NCBI GenBank assembly: GCA_016185205.1
Contig: JACPOA010000031.1
Location: 238,393 to 302,392 of the forward strand
Source: Hyphomicrobiales bacterium
GTDB lineage: Bacteria > Pseudomonadota > Alphaproteobacteria > Rhizobiales > Xanthobacteraceae
DNA: 64,000 bases
Reading direction: 5' to 3'
Position numbers and translations under genes: made by a program. Positions within the stretch are counted from its first letter, which is position 1, and the number at the start of each line of letters is the position of its first letter. Shown piece after piece: positions 8,619 through 17,761 of this stretch. The notes below the pieces were generated by a model. That model did not search any database and was not told where the DNA came from. It worked only from the letters and a program-made list of their open reading frames with translations.

Positions 8619-11057
8619 TTATGGCGTCACGGGGGCATCGTGTCCGCCACGCCCCGTGGTGCCTTGGCGGGGCGACGCTGGAGCGGCGCGCTCCGGTTCG
8701 AATGATGCCCGATAGCGTTCCTCCGGCACATCCGCATAAAGCGTGCTGCGCTGCCGGGGCACCCTCCCGATCGACCGAATGATGCCCTCCAAAGTCCCCG
8801 GAGTCATCTCCCGACCGTGGGCCGCCCCCGCCGAGCGCGTGATGGTTTCGTCCATCAACGTCCCGCCGAGATCGTTCGCGCCTGAGCGCAGGCAGACCTT
8901 CACGCCGTCTGGACCCATCTTCACCCAGGAGGCTTGAATGTTGTTCACCAGCGGATGCAATGCAAGCCGGGCCACCGTATGCATCAGCACGGCTTCGCGG
9001 AACGTCGGGCCACGGCGGGCACGGCCTTTCAGGTAGATCGGCGCCTCCATGTGAACGAACGGCAGCGGCACGAATTCGGTGAAGCCTCCCGTCTCGGCCT
9101 GCAGTGCGCGCAAGCGGAGCAGATGTCGCGCCCAATGGATATAGCCGTCGACGTGACCGTACATGATGGTCGCAGTTGTCTTGAAACCGGCGCGATGGGC
9201 GGCACCCACCACTTCGAGCCAGCGCGCAGTATTGATCTTGTCGGGGCACAGCACGGCGCGAACTTCGTCGTCGAGCACTTCGGCGGCGGTGCCCGGCAAG
9301 GTGCCGAGCCCGGCGTCTTTCAGGCGAAGGAAGAACTCCTCGACCGGGACACCGAGCGTGGCCGCGCCCTGATGAACCTCGAGCGGCGAAAACGCGTGAA
9401 CGTGCATACCGGGCACTGCCTCGCGCACGGCGCGGCAGATGTCGAGATAAGTATTGCCGGTGAAGTCCGGATGGATGCCGCCTTGCATGCAGACTTCGGT
9501 GGCGCCGCGCTCCCAGGCTTCTTTCGCCCGGCGCGCGACTTCCTCGAGCGAGAGATTGTAGGGCCGCCCGCGCAGGTTCTCGCTCATCTTACCCTTAGAG
9601 AAGGCGCAGAACTGGCATTTGAATGAGCAGATATTCGTGTAGCTGATGTTGCGGGTCACAACATACGAGACGACATCGCCGCACGCCCGTTGCCGAAGCG
9701 CATCCGCGGAGGCGCAGACCGCGACAAACTCATCGCCGCGCGTCTGGAAAAGGCGAACGATATCGGCTTCCCCCAGCGCGCGCCCGGCCATGGCGCGATC
9801 CAGAATAGGCACAAGATCACTGGAAGCGACCGCGGGACTTTCGATGCGCTGCGCATCCGCCGGAAGCGCCACCGTTGTACCGGGCGACCAGTCGTCGGTC
9901 CGAGGCCAACCTTCCGCATCGATGCGATGCAGCAGTGCGGTGCGCAGCGTGGGGTCGACCCAGGTTTGGCCGGCGCGCGCATAGGCCGGATAGATCGCCA
10001 GCCGTTCGATGAGTTGCTTGCCGGCGGCCTTGGTCGCGCGTTCCAGCACCCGCAGGTGCGGCCACGGCGCTTCCGGATTGACGTAATCGGGAGTGACCGG
10101 TGAGACACCGCCCCAATCATTGATACCCGCTTCGACCAGCCGACCCAGGGGACCGAGACTGAGGTTCGGCGGCGCCTGAATATTCATAGACGGCGGGAAG
10201 ATCAGGCGCGCCATCGCGATGGTCCAGAGGTGCTCGTCAAGCTTCGGGGCGGCAACGTCCGCCATGCGCGTGCCCGGCTTCGGACGAAAATTCTGGATGA
10301 TAATTTCCTGAATATGCCCATAGGCCTCGTGCAGATCTCGTAGCGCCAGCAAGGCCTCGATACGCTCCCGCCGAGTCTCGCCGATTCCAATAAGGATCCC
10401 GGTCGTGAACGGCACACGCTGTTCGCCCGCCATACGGATGGTCGCGAGCCGGGCCGACGGCTCCTTATCAGGCGAACCATGATGCGGTTGCCCGCGCTCC
10501 GTGAGGCGGGGCGAGGCGCTCTCCAGCATCGTCCCTTGCGAAATCGAAACCTTTCGCAGGGCGGCCAGATCGGAGTCATCGAGCAGGCCCGGATTGACGT
10601 GCGGCAACAGCCCGGTCTGTTCGAAGACGAGCTTGGCCATTTCCGCGAGATACGACAGCGTGGTTGCGTGACCGAGGCGGTCGAGCTCGTTGCGTGCGAC
10701 CTGAAAGCGAAGCTCCGGCTTGTCGCCGAGCGTAAACAGCACCTCCTTGCAGCCGGCATCGCGGCCGGCACGCGCGATGTCCAGCACCGCCTCGCGCGAC
10801 AGAAAGGCCGGTTCGTCGGCGCGCGGCAGATGGGCAAAGGTGCAATAGTGGCAGACGTCCCGGCAAAGCTTGGTCAGCGGGACGAACACCTTGCGAGAAT
10901 AGGAAACCAGCGGACCGTGCGCGCGATCGCGCCGCCGCGCCGCCGCGTGCAATAACGGTTCGAGGTCGTGCAGATCGGCGAACAGAAACGCTCCGTCAGG
11001 CGGAAGCGTCCGTTCGTTCGACAAGTCCCTCAGTATTTTGTCGATCTCAGCAGTCAT
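8619..11057 (-). CDS. fbiC: 7,8-didemethyl-8-hydroxy-5-deazariboflavin (Fo) synthase, CofG-CofH fusion
   Basis: This 812-residue fusion makes Fo, the chromophore of coenzyme F420, from tyrosine and 5-amino-6-ribitylaminouracil. Each half is a radical SAM enzyme. The N-terminal CofG half has the cluster motif CRDVCHYC (C65, C69, C72), and the C-terminal CofH half has CSFKCQFC (C477, C481, C484). I chose ATG 11057 because it follows the cofC stop by two bases and because the protein then begins as other FbiC proteins do; an upstream in-frame extension runs through cofC in another frame. It is the last gene of the npdG-cofE-cofD-cofC-fbiC operon. The fused form is known in actinobacteria and in proteobacteria thought to have acquired F420 by transfer. 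Confidence 0.95.
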   Translation of the reverse strand: MTAEIDKILRDLSNERTLPPDGAFLFADLHDLEPLLHAAARRRDRAHGPLVSYSRKVFVPLTKLCRDVCHYCTFAHLPRADEPAFLSREAVLDIARAGRDAGCKEVLFTLGDKPELRFQVARNELDRLGHATTLSYLAEMAKLVFEQTGLLPHVNPGLLDDSDLAALRKVSISQGTMLESASPRLTERGQPHHGSPDKEPSARLATIRMAGEQRVPFTTGILIGIGETRRERIEALLALRDLHEAYGHIQEIIIQNFRPKPGTRMADVAAPKLDEHLWTIAMARLIFPPSMNIQAPPNLSLGPLGRLVEAGINDWGGVSPVTPDYVNPEAPWPHLRVLERATKAAGKQLIERLAIYPAYARAGQTWVDPTLRTALLHRIDAEGWPRTDDWSPGTTVALPADAQRIESPAVASSDLVPILDRAMAGRALGEADIVRLFQTRGDEFVAVCASADALRQRACGDVVSYVVTRNISYTNICSFKCQFCAFSKGKMSENLRGRPYNLSLEEVARRAKEAWERGATEVCMQGGIHPDFTGNTYLDICRAVREAVPGMHVHAFSPLEVHQGAATLGVPVEEFFLRLKDAGLGTLPGTAAEVLDDEVRAVLCPDKINTARWLEVVGAAHRAGFKTTATIMYGHVDGYIHWARHLLRLRALQAETGGFTEFVPLPFVHMEAPIYLKGRARRGPTFREAVLMHTVARLALHPLVNNIQASWVKMGPDGVKVCLRSGANDLGGTLMDETITRSAGAAHGREMTPGTLEGIIRSIGRVPRQRSTLYADVPEERYRASFEPERAAPASPRQGTTGRGGHDAPVTP

Positions 11058-11059
11058 GG

Positions 11060-11779
11060 TCAGGCCCCTGCGGCCGCGCGGCCGAGCTGTTGCGTGTTGC
11101 GATGCGAGCGTTGCTCGAGCCGTTTCGTAATGTGGATGGCGGACAGAAATGCGTGCGTTCGCGTTTGCGATTTGAGCGACAGGAATGCGCGCAGATTCTC
11201 TGGCCGGTCGATATCGAGTCCAAGCTCCGGTATATCCAGAACATAGGGAGTAATGCCGGCCCGTATTGCCGCGCGCCAATGCTGATCGAAACTGCACGGC
11301 CCGAAGGACAAAGGAACCGCATCCGCAGGCCGGCACGCCAGCAGATTGGTGCCACCATCCTCGGTCGCCGGAACAACGGCCAGCCTACGTGGTGCGGCGA
11401 TAGCGGCGACGGCTTTGGCGATGCCGTCCAAAGACAGTTGCGGAATATCCGACGGGACGACGATCACGCCGTCGTCGTGGCTTCGGTCGATATGATGAAT
11501 CGCGAGCCTGACCGCGGCATTGATGCCATTGTCTGCGGTATCGGACACAACCACGGCACCGCGGCTGCTCGCTAACGCCGCCACGCAGTCGTCCGAGGTC
11601 ACCACGATTTGACCGGCGAGATACTCCTTGCACAGCGCCAGGGCGCCAAGGACGTCCTCGAACATCAGCCGCGCAAGCTCAGCCCGTTCGACGGGAGCGA
11701 GCACGCTTGCCAAGCGGCTTTTCGCCGTCGAGAAGCGCTTGACTGGAACAATGGCCCAGACCCTTGTTTCGTCGCTCAT
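11060..11779 (-). CDS. cofC: F420 pathway guanylyltransferase (CofC/FbiD)
   Basis: This 239-residue nucleotidyltransferase activates a three-carbon phosphate (2-phospho-L-lactate, PEP or 3-phosphoglycerate, depending on lineage) with GTP for F420 assembly. The N-terminus VWAIVPVKRFSTAKSRLASVL (about residues 7-27) is the nucleotide-binding opening of the family. Further typical segments are VVVPSDIPQLS (about 105-115) and GGTNLLACRPADAVPLSFG (about 142-160). The start overlaps the cofD stop (ATGA) and the stop is two bases from the fbiC start. Which three-carbon unit it uses cannot be decided by eye. Confidence 0.92.
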   Translation of the reverse strand: MSDETRVWAIVPVKRFSTAKSRLASVLAPVERAELARLMFEDVLGALALCKEYLAGQIVVTSDDCVAALASSRGAVVVSDTADNGINAAVRLAIHHIDRSHDDGVIVVPSDIPQLSLDGIAKAVAAIAAPRRLAVVPATEDGGTNLLACRPADAVPLSFGPCSFDQHWRAAIRAGITPYVLDIPELGLDIDRPENLRAFLSLKSQTRTHAFLSAIHITKRLEQRSHRNTQQLGRAAAGA

Positions 11780-12768
11780 CGGCGGCCACCTCCCCCGACT
11801 TTTGCTGAAGGCTGAAGCGCAATTGTATCCGCGAAATCGACGACATTACGAGCGAGTCGCTCGCGATCCGCGATGTCCTTCATCAGCGTGCGCGTCACCA
11901 GGACGGGAACACCGATTTGCACCCGATCGTCCGCATCGTCTTCATCGATGACGAGACCGTCGATCAAGCCGCGATAGTGCGCCGCAATGGCCCGCGTGGA
12001 GGCCGCGATACCAAGCTCGGCCATGATTTTGCCGGTTGGCCCCTTGACCGCCTGACCGCCGATAATCGGCGACACCGCAACTACGGGCGCCGCGCTCGCG
12101 CCGAGCGCGGCAGCAATGCCCGGCACGGCAACGATTGGATCGATACTCAGGTAAGGATTCGACGGACAGATCACGATCGCGCGCAAGGCTTGACTGCCGA
12201 TGAATTCGACCAGCCCAGGAGCCGGCCGTGCCTCGGTGGCGCCTTCAAATCGAATCCCGCGCATGGCGGGCTCACAGCGCCGCCGCACGAAATAGTGTTG
12301 AAACGGCAAATGGCCTTCACTCGTATCGACGATCGTGCGCACGGCCGCGTCCGTCATCGGCAGAATACGCGCAGAAATTCCAAGCTGACGTGCCATGTGC
12401 GCGGCAAATTCGGTGAGTGTCTTGCCGGACCGTAGCCAATTGGTACGCAACACATGCATCGCCAGGTCGCGATCGCCGAGCTGAAACCAAGCCTCGCCGT
12501 CCAACTGACGCAGCGCCGCAATGAACTCCCATGTTTCCTGCGCTCGCCCCCAGCCCCGCTCCGGGTCGGCCAGGCCAGCGAGCGTATAAAGCACGGTGTC
12601 GAGATCGGGCGAGATATTCAGGCCAAGATGTTCGAAGTCGTCTCCGGTATTCACAACCAATGTCAGCCGACCGGCCTCAAGCACACGGTAAAGTCCGAGC
12701 GCGAGCTTGGCGCCGCCGATGCCGCCGCACAGCGCAAGGACATCGCCGGAATGCGCGCGCGCAGTCAT
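11776..12768 (-). CDS. cofD: Fo phospholactyl transferase CofD/FbiA
   Basis: This 330-residue transferase joins the activated three-carbon phosphate to Fo, giving F420-0 or dehydro-F420-0. The opening LALCGGIGGAKLALGLYRVL (about residues 11-30) with VVNTGDDFEHLGLNISPDLD (about 38-57) is diagnostic for CofD. ICPSNPYLSIDPIVAVPG is near 200-217. It is coupled by ATGA overlaps to cofE upstream and cofC downstream. Length is normal for the family. Confidence 0.94.
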   Translation of the reverse strand: MTARAHSGDVLALCGGIGGAKLALGLYRVLEAGRLTLVVNTGDDFEHLGLNISPDLDTVLYTLAGLADPERGWGRAQETWEFIAALRQLDGEAWFQLGDRDLAMHVLRTNWLRSGKTLTEFAAHMARQLGISARILPMTDAAVRTIVDTSEGHLPFQHYFVRRRCEPAMRGIRFEGATEARPAPGLVEFIGSQALRAIVICPSNPYLSIDPIVAVPGIAAALGASAAPVVAVSPIIGGQAVKGPTGKIMAELGIAASTRAIAAHYRGLIDGLVIDEDDADDRVQIGVPVLVTRTLMKDIADRERLARNVVDFADTIALQPSAKVGGGGRR

Positions 12769-13532
12769 CGAAACAAATCCATCTCTTTCGCGCGCACCAG
12801 TGCCGATGCCGGAACCGCAGGCGCATCGCAGAACAGCCCGCGCAAATGCACCACCGGCTGTCCCTCTGCGGCCTGCCCCATCAGCAATGATGCCGCCGAG
12901 GCCATCTCGTCGGCGAGCGCCACTTCGGTGACGCGCATCTGGCGGCCGAATAAATCCGGCATCCCGACCAGGTTCCGCAATGCGGGAATTCCCGCCGCAC
13001 CCAGCGCCACGCCGACGACGCCATTGCGCCAGGCGCGGCCGAAGCTATCGTTGATGAGAATGCCGAAATTAACGACGAATTCGCGATCCAACTGCGCTTT
13101 CAGTGCGGTGGCGGAAGCATCCGGATCGCGCGGCAGCAGTAGGACCTGCTCGCCGTCTTCGGACCCGACATTCGATTGGTCGACACCGGCATTCGCCATG
13201 ACGAAGCCGAGCCGGTGCGCCACGATCAAAACATCGCGCCGATGGCGAACAACCTCGCTTGATTCGGAGAGAATGACCTCGACCAGACGGGCGTCCTTGT
13301 TGACCTCTTTGGCGAGCGCCACCGCACGCGCCGACGGCACGACCTGATTGAGATCGACGATCCGCCCTTCCGCCTTTGAAACCACTTTCTGCGCGACAAC
13401 GAGGATGTCGGCGTTTTGGGGCACGATCTGGGTGCGTCGCAGGGCCGCGGCAATGAGACCGCCAAGGTCATCGCCAGGCTTGACCATTGGAAGCCCCGCC
13501 AATGCGGTCAGCGTGAGGCTTCTCGAAAACAT
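12765..13532 (-). CDS. cofE: Coenzyme F420-0:L-glutamate ligase CofE (no nitroreductase domain)
   Basis: This 255-residue GTP-dependent ligase adds glutamate residues to F420-0. The segment DILVVAQKVVSKAEGRIVDL (about residues 43-62), NAGVDQSNVG (about 113-122) and the loop NDSFGRAWRNGVVGVALG (about 160-177) are typical CofE features. The protein stops after the ligase domain. The C-terminal FMN-binding nitroreductase-like domain of actinobacterial FbiB, which reduces dehydro-F420-0, is absent here, as in archaeal CofE. The stop overlaps the cofD start (ATGA), and the start is six bases after the npdG stop. Confidence 0.93.
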   Translation of the reverse strand: MFSRSLTLTALAGLPMVKPGDDLGGLIAAALRRTQIVPQNADILVVAQKVVSKAEGRIVDLNQVVPSARAVALAKEVNKDARLVEVILSESSEVVRHRRDVLIVAHRLGFVMANAGVDQSNVGSEDGEQVLLLPRDPDASATALKAQLDREFVVNFGILINDSFGRAWRNGVVGVALGAAGIPALRNLVGMPDLFGRQMRVTEVALADEMASAASLLMGQAAEGQPVVHLRGLFCDAPAVPASALVRAKEMDLFR

Positions 13533-13538
13533 CTAGGG

Positions 13539-14210
13539 TCACCGTGCTTCGGGTGCCGGCAATCCCGTAATGCGAATACCGGCACCAGGAACCTTGTAGC
13601 GCCGGTTGATGGCAATCAAGACCGAAGTGAGCGCTTCGGCAGCAACGGAATTGGCAAGCGCCCCGCCGTCGACACCGCGCGTCCCGACGAGGTCGGCCAG
13701 CGCAATCACTTGCTCGCGAACCGCCGCATCGTCGGAGAACACGAGCACGTCGCAATCGGCCTTTTCGCCGCCATGAAGTTTCTTGGCACCGACATTGTGG
13801 AACGCGGACGCCACCCGCACACCCGGTCCGAGCACGCGCTGCGCCACCGCCGCCGGCGAGCCGGATGCCGGCAGTTGCACCACAGACACCTTAGGCGGAG
13901 CGAGCGGAACAACGGCATCCACCAGGATCTTTCCGTCCATCACCGGCTTGATCTCATCGAGAATCACGTCGTGATTGGAATAGGGAACACAGAATACGAC
14001 GATATCGGCGGCCTGCGCGGCCGTGCGATTGTCGTCACCGCGCACCGTGACCCCGATTTGCGCCGCCAAATCCCGCGCCGCAGCCTCGGCCTTGTCCTTC
14101 GCCCGCGAGCCAAGCACGACCGGATAGCCCGCAGCCGCCCACAGCCGGGCGAGCCCGGAACCCAGGTCGCCCGTTCCCCCGATCACGGCAATCGTCAGCT
14201 TATTCGGCAT
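13539..14210 (-). CDS. npdG: F420H2:NADP+ oxidoreductase
   Basis: This 223-residue Rossmann protein exchanges hydride between NADP(H) and F420. The N-terminal dinucleotide loop TIAVIGGTGDLGSGLARLWA (about residues 5-24) followed by VVLGSRAKDKAEA is typical of NpdG/Fno. IVVFCVPYSNHDVILDEI is near 72-89, and SAFHNVGAKKL is near 137-147. As the first gene of the F420 operon it would keep F420 reduced from NADPH, so the cell can feed the luciferase-like enzyme with F420H2. Operator site 3 lies about 40 bases upstream of its start. Confidence 0.92.
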   Translation of the reverse strand: MPNKLTIAVIGGTGDLGSGLARLWAAAGYPVVLGSRAKDKAEAAARDLAAQIGVTVRGDDNRTAAQAADIVVFCVPYSNHDVILDEIKPVMDGKILVDAVVPLAPPKVSVVQLPASGSPAAVAQRVLGPGVRVASAFHNVGAKKLHGGEKADCDVLVFSDDAAVREQVIALADLVGTRGVDGGALANSVAAEALTSVLIAINRRYKVPGAGIRITGLPAPEAR

Positions 14211-14250
14211 GGAGTCTCGCTGTGGTTAGGGCGAGGATTACGATCAGCTT

Positions 14251-14274
14251 ATGGTACTATGTTTAGGAACACAA
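14251..14274 (-). promoter_or_regulatory. Operator site 3 of the GntR-type regulon (npdG-F420 operon)
   Basis: The site contains TACTATGTTTAGGAACACAA with the core CTA-N3-TTAG at 14257-14266. It is the most divergent copy but shares TACTATG-N-TTAG with site 2. It lies about 40 bases upstream of npdG, in the only sizeable gap (14211-14400) between npdG and the M20 gene. Confidence 0.5.
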
Positions 14275-14400
14275 TACCTTTAGGGCGCGGCCCGGTGGCG
14301 CCGCATCCGATGCCGCGCCGGCATCTCCCGAACGCATCGACCCGCCGGTCGCGCAGCGCGCGCGGCGAGGCCGGTTACAATCGAAACATCCGAACGGGCG

Positions 14401-15669
14401 CTACCGCGCCTCGCCGCACCAGTCGTAGATGCTGAGCGCCATCACCTTGATCGCCGCAATGTAATCGTCGATCGACACGTATTCATCGTCGGAATGCATC
14501 ACGGCGGTCGAGCCGGGGCCAAAAATCACCGTCGGCGTATTGCCGTACAGATTCAGGAAGCGCGTGTCCGCGGCGCCTTGGCGGCCGCTGATCTCCGGCT
14601 GGCGTCCCGTGATCTCGGTGTAGTTCTTGCTGACGGTTTCGACGATCGGATGATTGCGCGGAATCTCCGAAGCCTGCGCGTCGTAGCCGACGAACCGCAC
14701 CTTCGGCGGGTGATCCTTCATCCATGGATCTTCGGCGGCCGCGCGCGCGATGTGCTCGACCAGGCTGCGCTTTACGCCTTCATGGTCCTCGCCGGGGACG
14801 GTGGCCATGCTGCCCTTCAACAGGCAGGTAGCGGGGAAGGAGCTCGGGAAATTTCCCGCGTGGAAGGCGCCGATCATGCAAGGCAGCGCATCGATCGGCT
14901 TTGGATACAAGGGGTGCTTGATCGTCGCGACGCGCTTGGCTTCGAGAGCCTCGACCGCCTTGGTGATCTTGTAGCCGAGCTCGATGCCGCTCACGCCCTG
15001 ATAGCGCCGCTGGATGCCGGCCGCCTTGCCTTGGATTTCGATCTCGAACCAGATGCGGCCAATGCAGGCCGGCTGTACCGCGAGTTCGCTGGTTTCTCCG
15101 GAAATGCCGGCGTCCGCCGTGTAGCCGCGGATCACCGTGTCCAACGTGCCGTGACCGCTCACTTCCTCATCGATGACGACGTTGATAAGGACGTCGCCTT
15201 TGAGCTTGATGCCCGCCGCCTTCAGGAATTCCACCGCCAGGATGTGGCTGGCGACGCCACTCTTCATGTCGCAAGAGCCGCGCCCATAGATGCGGCCGTC
15301 TTTGACCTTGGCGGACCAGGGATTGTCGCTCCATCCTTCGCCGTTGCCGACGGGGATGACGTCGGTATGTCCGTTCAAGAGCAACGAACGTCCATTGCCC
15401 GAGCCTTTCCAGGTAGCGACGATGTTGGGGCGGCCTTCATAGCCACGGTCCACCGGAATATAGCCAGGATGCTTTTTCAAAGCCTCCCAGTCCGATTCCC
15501 ACATATCGACGTTGAGGCCGAGCTTTGTCATGTAATCCGACAAGAACGCCTGGATTTTCCCCTCGTCCCCGGTAACGCTCGGTATCTTGATCATGTCCTG
15601 GAGAAACTTGAGCGCCTTGTCGCGATTGGCGTCGATCGTTTCTAGGATCTTTGTGCGGGTGTCGGTCAT
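14401..15669 (-). CDS. M20 family metallo-deacylase (ArgE/DapE-like)
   Basis: This 422-residue cytoplasmic zinc hydrolase cleaves an amide bond of an N-acyl or similar compound. The metal motifs are SLLLNGHTDVIPVG (histidine and aspartate near residue 100), GRGSCDMKSGVASH (about 131-144) and the general-base pair in VVIDEEVSGHGT (about 164-175). The zinc-binding histidine near the end is in TAVMHSDDEYVS. The start at 15669 has AAGGAAGG seven bases upstream. It is the last gene of the molybdenum hydroxylase operon, 47 bases after the iron-sulfur subunit gene, so it probably hydrolyses an intermediate of the same pathway. Annotating it as succinyl-diaminopimelate desuccinylase would go beyond the evidence. 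Confidence 0.85.
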   Translation of the reverse strand: MTDTRTKILETIDANRDKALKFLQDMIKIPSVTGDEGKIQAFLSDYMTKLGLNVDMWESDWEALKKHPGYIPVDRGYEGRPNIVATWKGSGNGRSLLLNGHTDVIPVGNGEGWSDNPWSAKVKDGRIYGRGSCDMKSGVASHILAVEFLKAAGIKLKGDVLINVVIDEEVSGHGTLDTVIRGYTADAGISGETSELAVQPACIGRIWFEIEIQGKAAGIQRRYQGVSGIELGYKITKAVEALEAKRVATIKHPLYPKPIDALPCMIGAFHAGNFPSSFPATCLLKGSMATVPGEDHEGVKRSLVEHIARAAAEDPWMKDHPPKVRFVGYDAQASEIPRNHPIVETVSKNYTEITGRQPEISGRQGAADTRFLNLYGNTPTVIFGPGSTAVMHSDDEYVSIDDYIAAIKVMALSIYDWCGEAR

Positions 15670-15716
15670 CTCGCATCCTTCCTTAAGTCAGTCGGGACAG
15701 CTCTTTTCGATGGTGT

Positions 15717-16934
15717 TTAGTCGCCGGAACGGCCAGTGGCCATTCGACACAGACGGCGGAACCGCGCTTTGATCAGATCTGCGAGCACGGAGAAAAATAG
15801 CGCACTGGCGTTGAGTTCTGCCGCCGGAGCGGCAGCCTGCTCCGATCCACCCAGCCGCGCCTCGACATTCTGCGCGAACACGGCAATGAGACGGCTGGCG
15901 ATATCATGCACGAGGTCCGATCGGCTGAACTGCGCCAGCGGCCCCGTCAATCGATAGCCGACATTGAGCTCGACTTTTGTGGTGTTTTCGCTCACTGCCA
16001 GCAGCCGGTAGCGGATCGCACCACGGGTCGCGGTATTGTTGCGCTGGTCCCGGCCGCTGCCGTCAATCTTACCGGAATAGGTCGCCGGATCACGATCGAT
16101 TTCGGCCGAGCCATGAAATTCCGCCGCGATCGGACCAACTTTGATCCGCATCTTGCCGGCCACATGGCGCGCGCCGGTGTCGCCGCTCAGCGAAGCGCCG
16201 GGAAGGCACATGGCAACCGCAGCCGTATCGCCGAAGAAATTCCACACATCGGCGATCGCATGATGGAGCACAAAGCTCTGGTCGAAGCTCGCCTGCGGGG
16301 TCCAATCGGCGAGCTGTTCCGGCTGGACGGAGACCGCGGCCGCCGCCTCGCCGGCACCGACCGATACAGCGCGACGGGCGACATCGCCTGTGCCGACGCT
16401 CTGTCCATGGCCGGAGCCCGCCGGACCGAGCGCCGTGCGCCCTGCTCCCGGCAGCGGCCCGATCCCTCGCGAACGCCGACCCGCAATGACGCTCTGGATG
16501 GCTCGCACGATGCCGACATAGCCGGTACAGCGACAGAGATTGCCGCTCATGGCAACACGGATGCCGTGCTCGTCCGGCGTTTGGGCGCGTAAGACGAGAT
16601 CGCGACCCGACATCAGCATGCCGGGCGTGCAATAGCCGCATTGCAAGGCGTGCTCGCGGGAAAATGCCGCACGCAGCTCCGCGCCGACGTCGTCGTTATC
16701 GAGGCCCTCGATCGTGGTCACGCTTGCGCCGCTGCAGGTGACGGCAAAAGTGATGCACGAACGAACCGGAACGCCGTCGACCAGAACGGTGCAGGCACCG
16801 CATACGCCGTGTTCGCAGCCGAGGTGCGTGCCGGTGAGGTTCTGCGTGTCGCGAATGAAATCGGCAAGATGCGTGCGCGGCTCGACCTCCGCATTGACCG
16901 TTCGGCCGTTGATGGTAAGCGAAACTGCGGTCAT
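15717..16934 (-). CDS. [2Fe-2S] subunit of a molybdenum hydroxylase fused to a CoxG (SRPBCC) domain
   Basis: The first about 160 residues are the small iron-sulfur subunit of a xanthine dehydrogenase/CO dehydrogenase-family enzyme. They contain the plant-ferredoxin site CEHGVCGACTVLVDGVPVRSC and the second cluster site with CGYCTPGML and CRCTGY. A glycine/alanine-rich linker of about 60 residues follows. The C-terminal part from about residue 215 (ASFDQSFVLHHAIADVWNFF, then CLPGASL) is a CoxG-like SRPBCC domain, a family linked to membrane docking or maturation of Mo hydroxylases. Total length is 405 residues against about 160 for a plain small subunit. The ATG overlaps the stop of the FAD subunit gene (ATGA). 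The fusion is seen in the sequence; its role is inferred. Confidence 0.88.
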   Translation of the reverse strand: MTAVSLTINGRTVNAEVEPRTHLADFIRDTQNLTGTHLGCEHGVCGACTVLVDGVPVRSCITFAVTCSGASVTTIEGLDNDDVGAELRAAFSREHALQCGYCTPGMLMSGRDLVLRAQTPDEHGIRVAMSGNLCRCTGYVGIVRAIQSVIAGRRSRGIGPLPGAGRTALGPAGSGHGQSVGTGDVARRAVSVGAGEAAAAVSVQPEQLADWTPQASFDQSFVLHHAIADVWNFFGDTAAVAMCLPGASLSGDTGARHVAGKMRIKVGPIAAEFHGSAEIDRDPATYSGKIDGSGRDQRNNTATRGAIRYRLLAVSENTTKVELNVGYRLTGPLAQFSRSDLVHDIASRLIAVFAQNVEARLGGSEQAAAPAAELNASALFFSVLADLIKARFRRLCRMATGRSGD

Positions 16935-17761
16935 GATCCGTTGGCTCGTGCGATCGCCCGACGCAGGGCGGCAAGATGAATTTGTTGGTCGATGGGATCA
17001 GTCAGGCCATGGGCGGTCATCCCATCGCGCGCGAGCTTGACATCGAGCGCTCCCGGCGATCTGCCGGCGCCAACCAGCGCGTTAGCGTCGGCAAACACGA
17101 TCGGCTTGCCGCCGGTGGCGCCGATCACGGCGCGGCAGACGGAACGCTCCGGGTCTTCCAGGTAGACGCCGATGGCGTGGGCGAATTCTCCGGTCTTCCG
17201 GCACGTCTTGTAATAGCCCCAGCGCGCGGCCGACGACAGACGCGGGATTTGAATTCCGCTGACCAGTTCACCGCTGGCGAGATCGGTTTCGAACACGCCG
17301 GCCATAAACCCTTCAATCGGGACACGGCGCTCTTGCTGCGCGCCATGAATAATGACCGAGGCGCCGAGGGCCGTAAGGGCGGAAATCCAATCCGCCGAGG
17401 GATCGGCATGAACGAGGCTGCCGCCGATCGTCCCGCGATTTCGCACCGCGCGATAGGCAATTCCGGAGGCAACCGCGCGCAATGCGCCGCAGGTGACGTC
17501 GGGGACATGGCCATCCTCGATATCGGCGTGCGTGACGCAACTGCCGATGGTGATGGAGTCCGCGGCTTCCTCGACGCGTTTAAGCTCGGCGATGGCGGTG
17601 ATATCGACCAGCAGGTCGGGCTGGATCAGCCGCAGGTTCAACATCGGGCCGAGCGACTGACCGCCGGCGATGACTTTCACGACGACATCGTCACGGCGGC
17701 CGAGCGCAATGGCCGCCGCAAGATCGGCCGGACGCGCATAATCGAACCGAACCGGCTTCAC
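16931..17761 (-). CDS. FAD-binding subunit of a molybdenum hydroxylase
   Basis: This 276-residue protein is the medium subunit that passes electrons from the iron-sulfur clusters to the acceptor through FAD. It starts with FDYARPADLAAAIAL and has the two FAD pyrophosphate loops AGGQSLGPMLNLRL (about residues 32-45) and TIGGSLVHADPSADW (about 111-125), as in the CoxM/XdhB family. The start is a GTG at 17761 that overlaps the stop of the large subunit gene (GTGA). Order large-medium-small is unusual relative to coxMSL but common in other hydroxylase operons. Substrate follows the large subunit and is unknown. Confidence 0.9.
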   Translation of the reverse strand: MKPVRFDYARPADLAAAIALGRRDDVVVKVIAGGQSLGPMLNLRLIQPDLLVDITAIAELKRVEEAADSITIGSCVTHADIEDGHVPDVTCGALRAVASGIAYRAVRNRGTIGGSLVHADPSADWISALTALGASVIIHGAQQERRVPIEGFMAGVFETDLASGELVSGIQIPRLSSAARWGYYKTCRKTGEFAHAIGVYLEDPERSVCRAVIGATGGKPIVFADANALVGAGRSPGALDVKLARDGMTAHGLTDPIDQQIHLAALRRAIARANGS

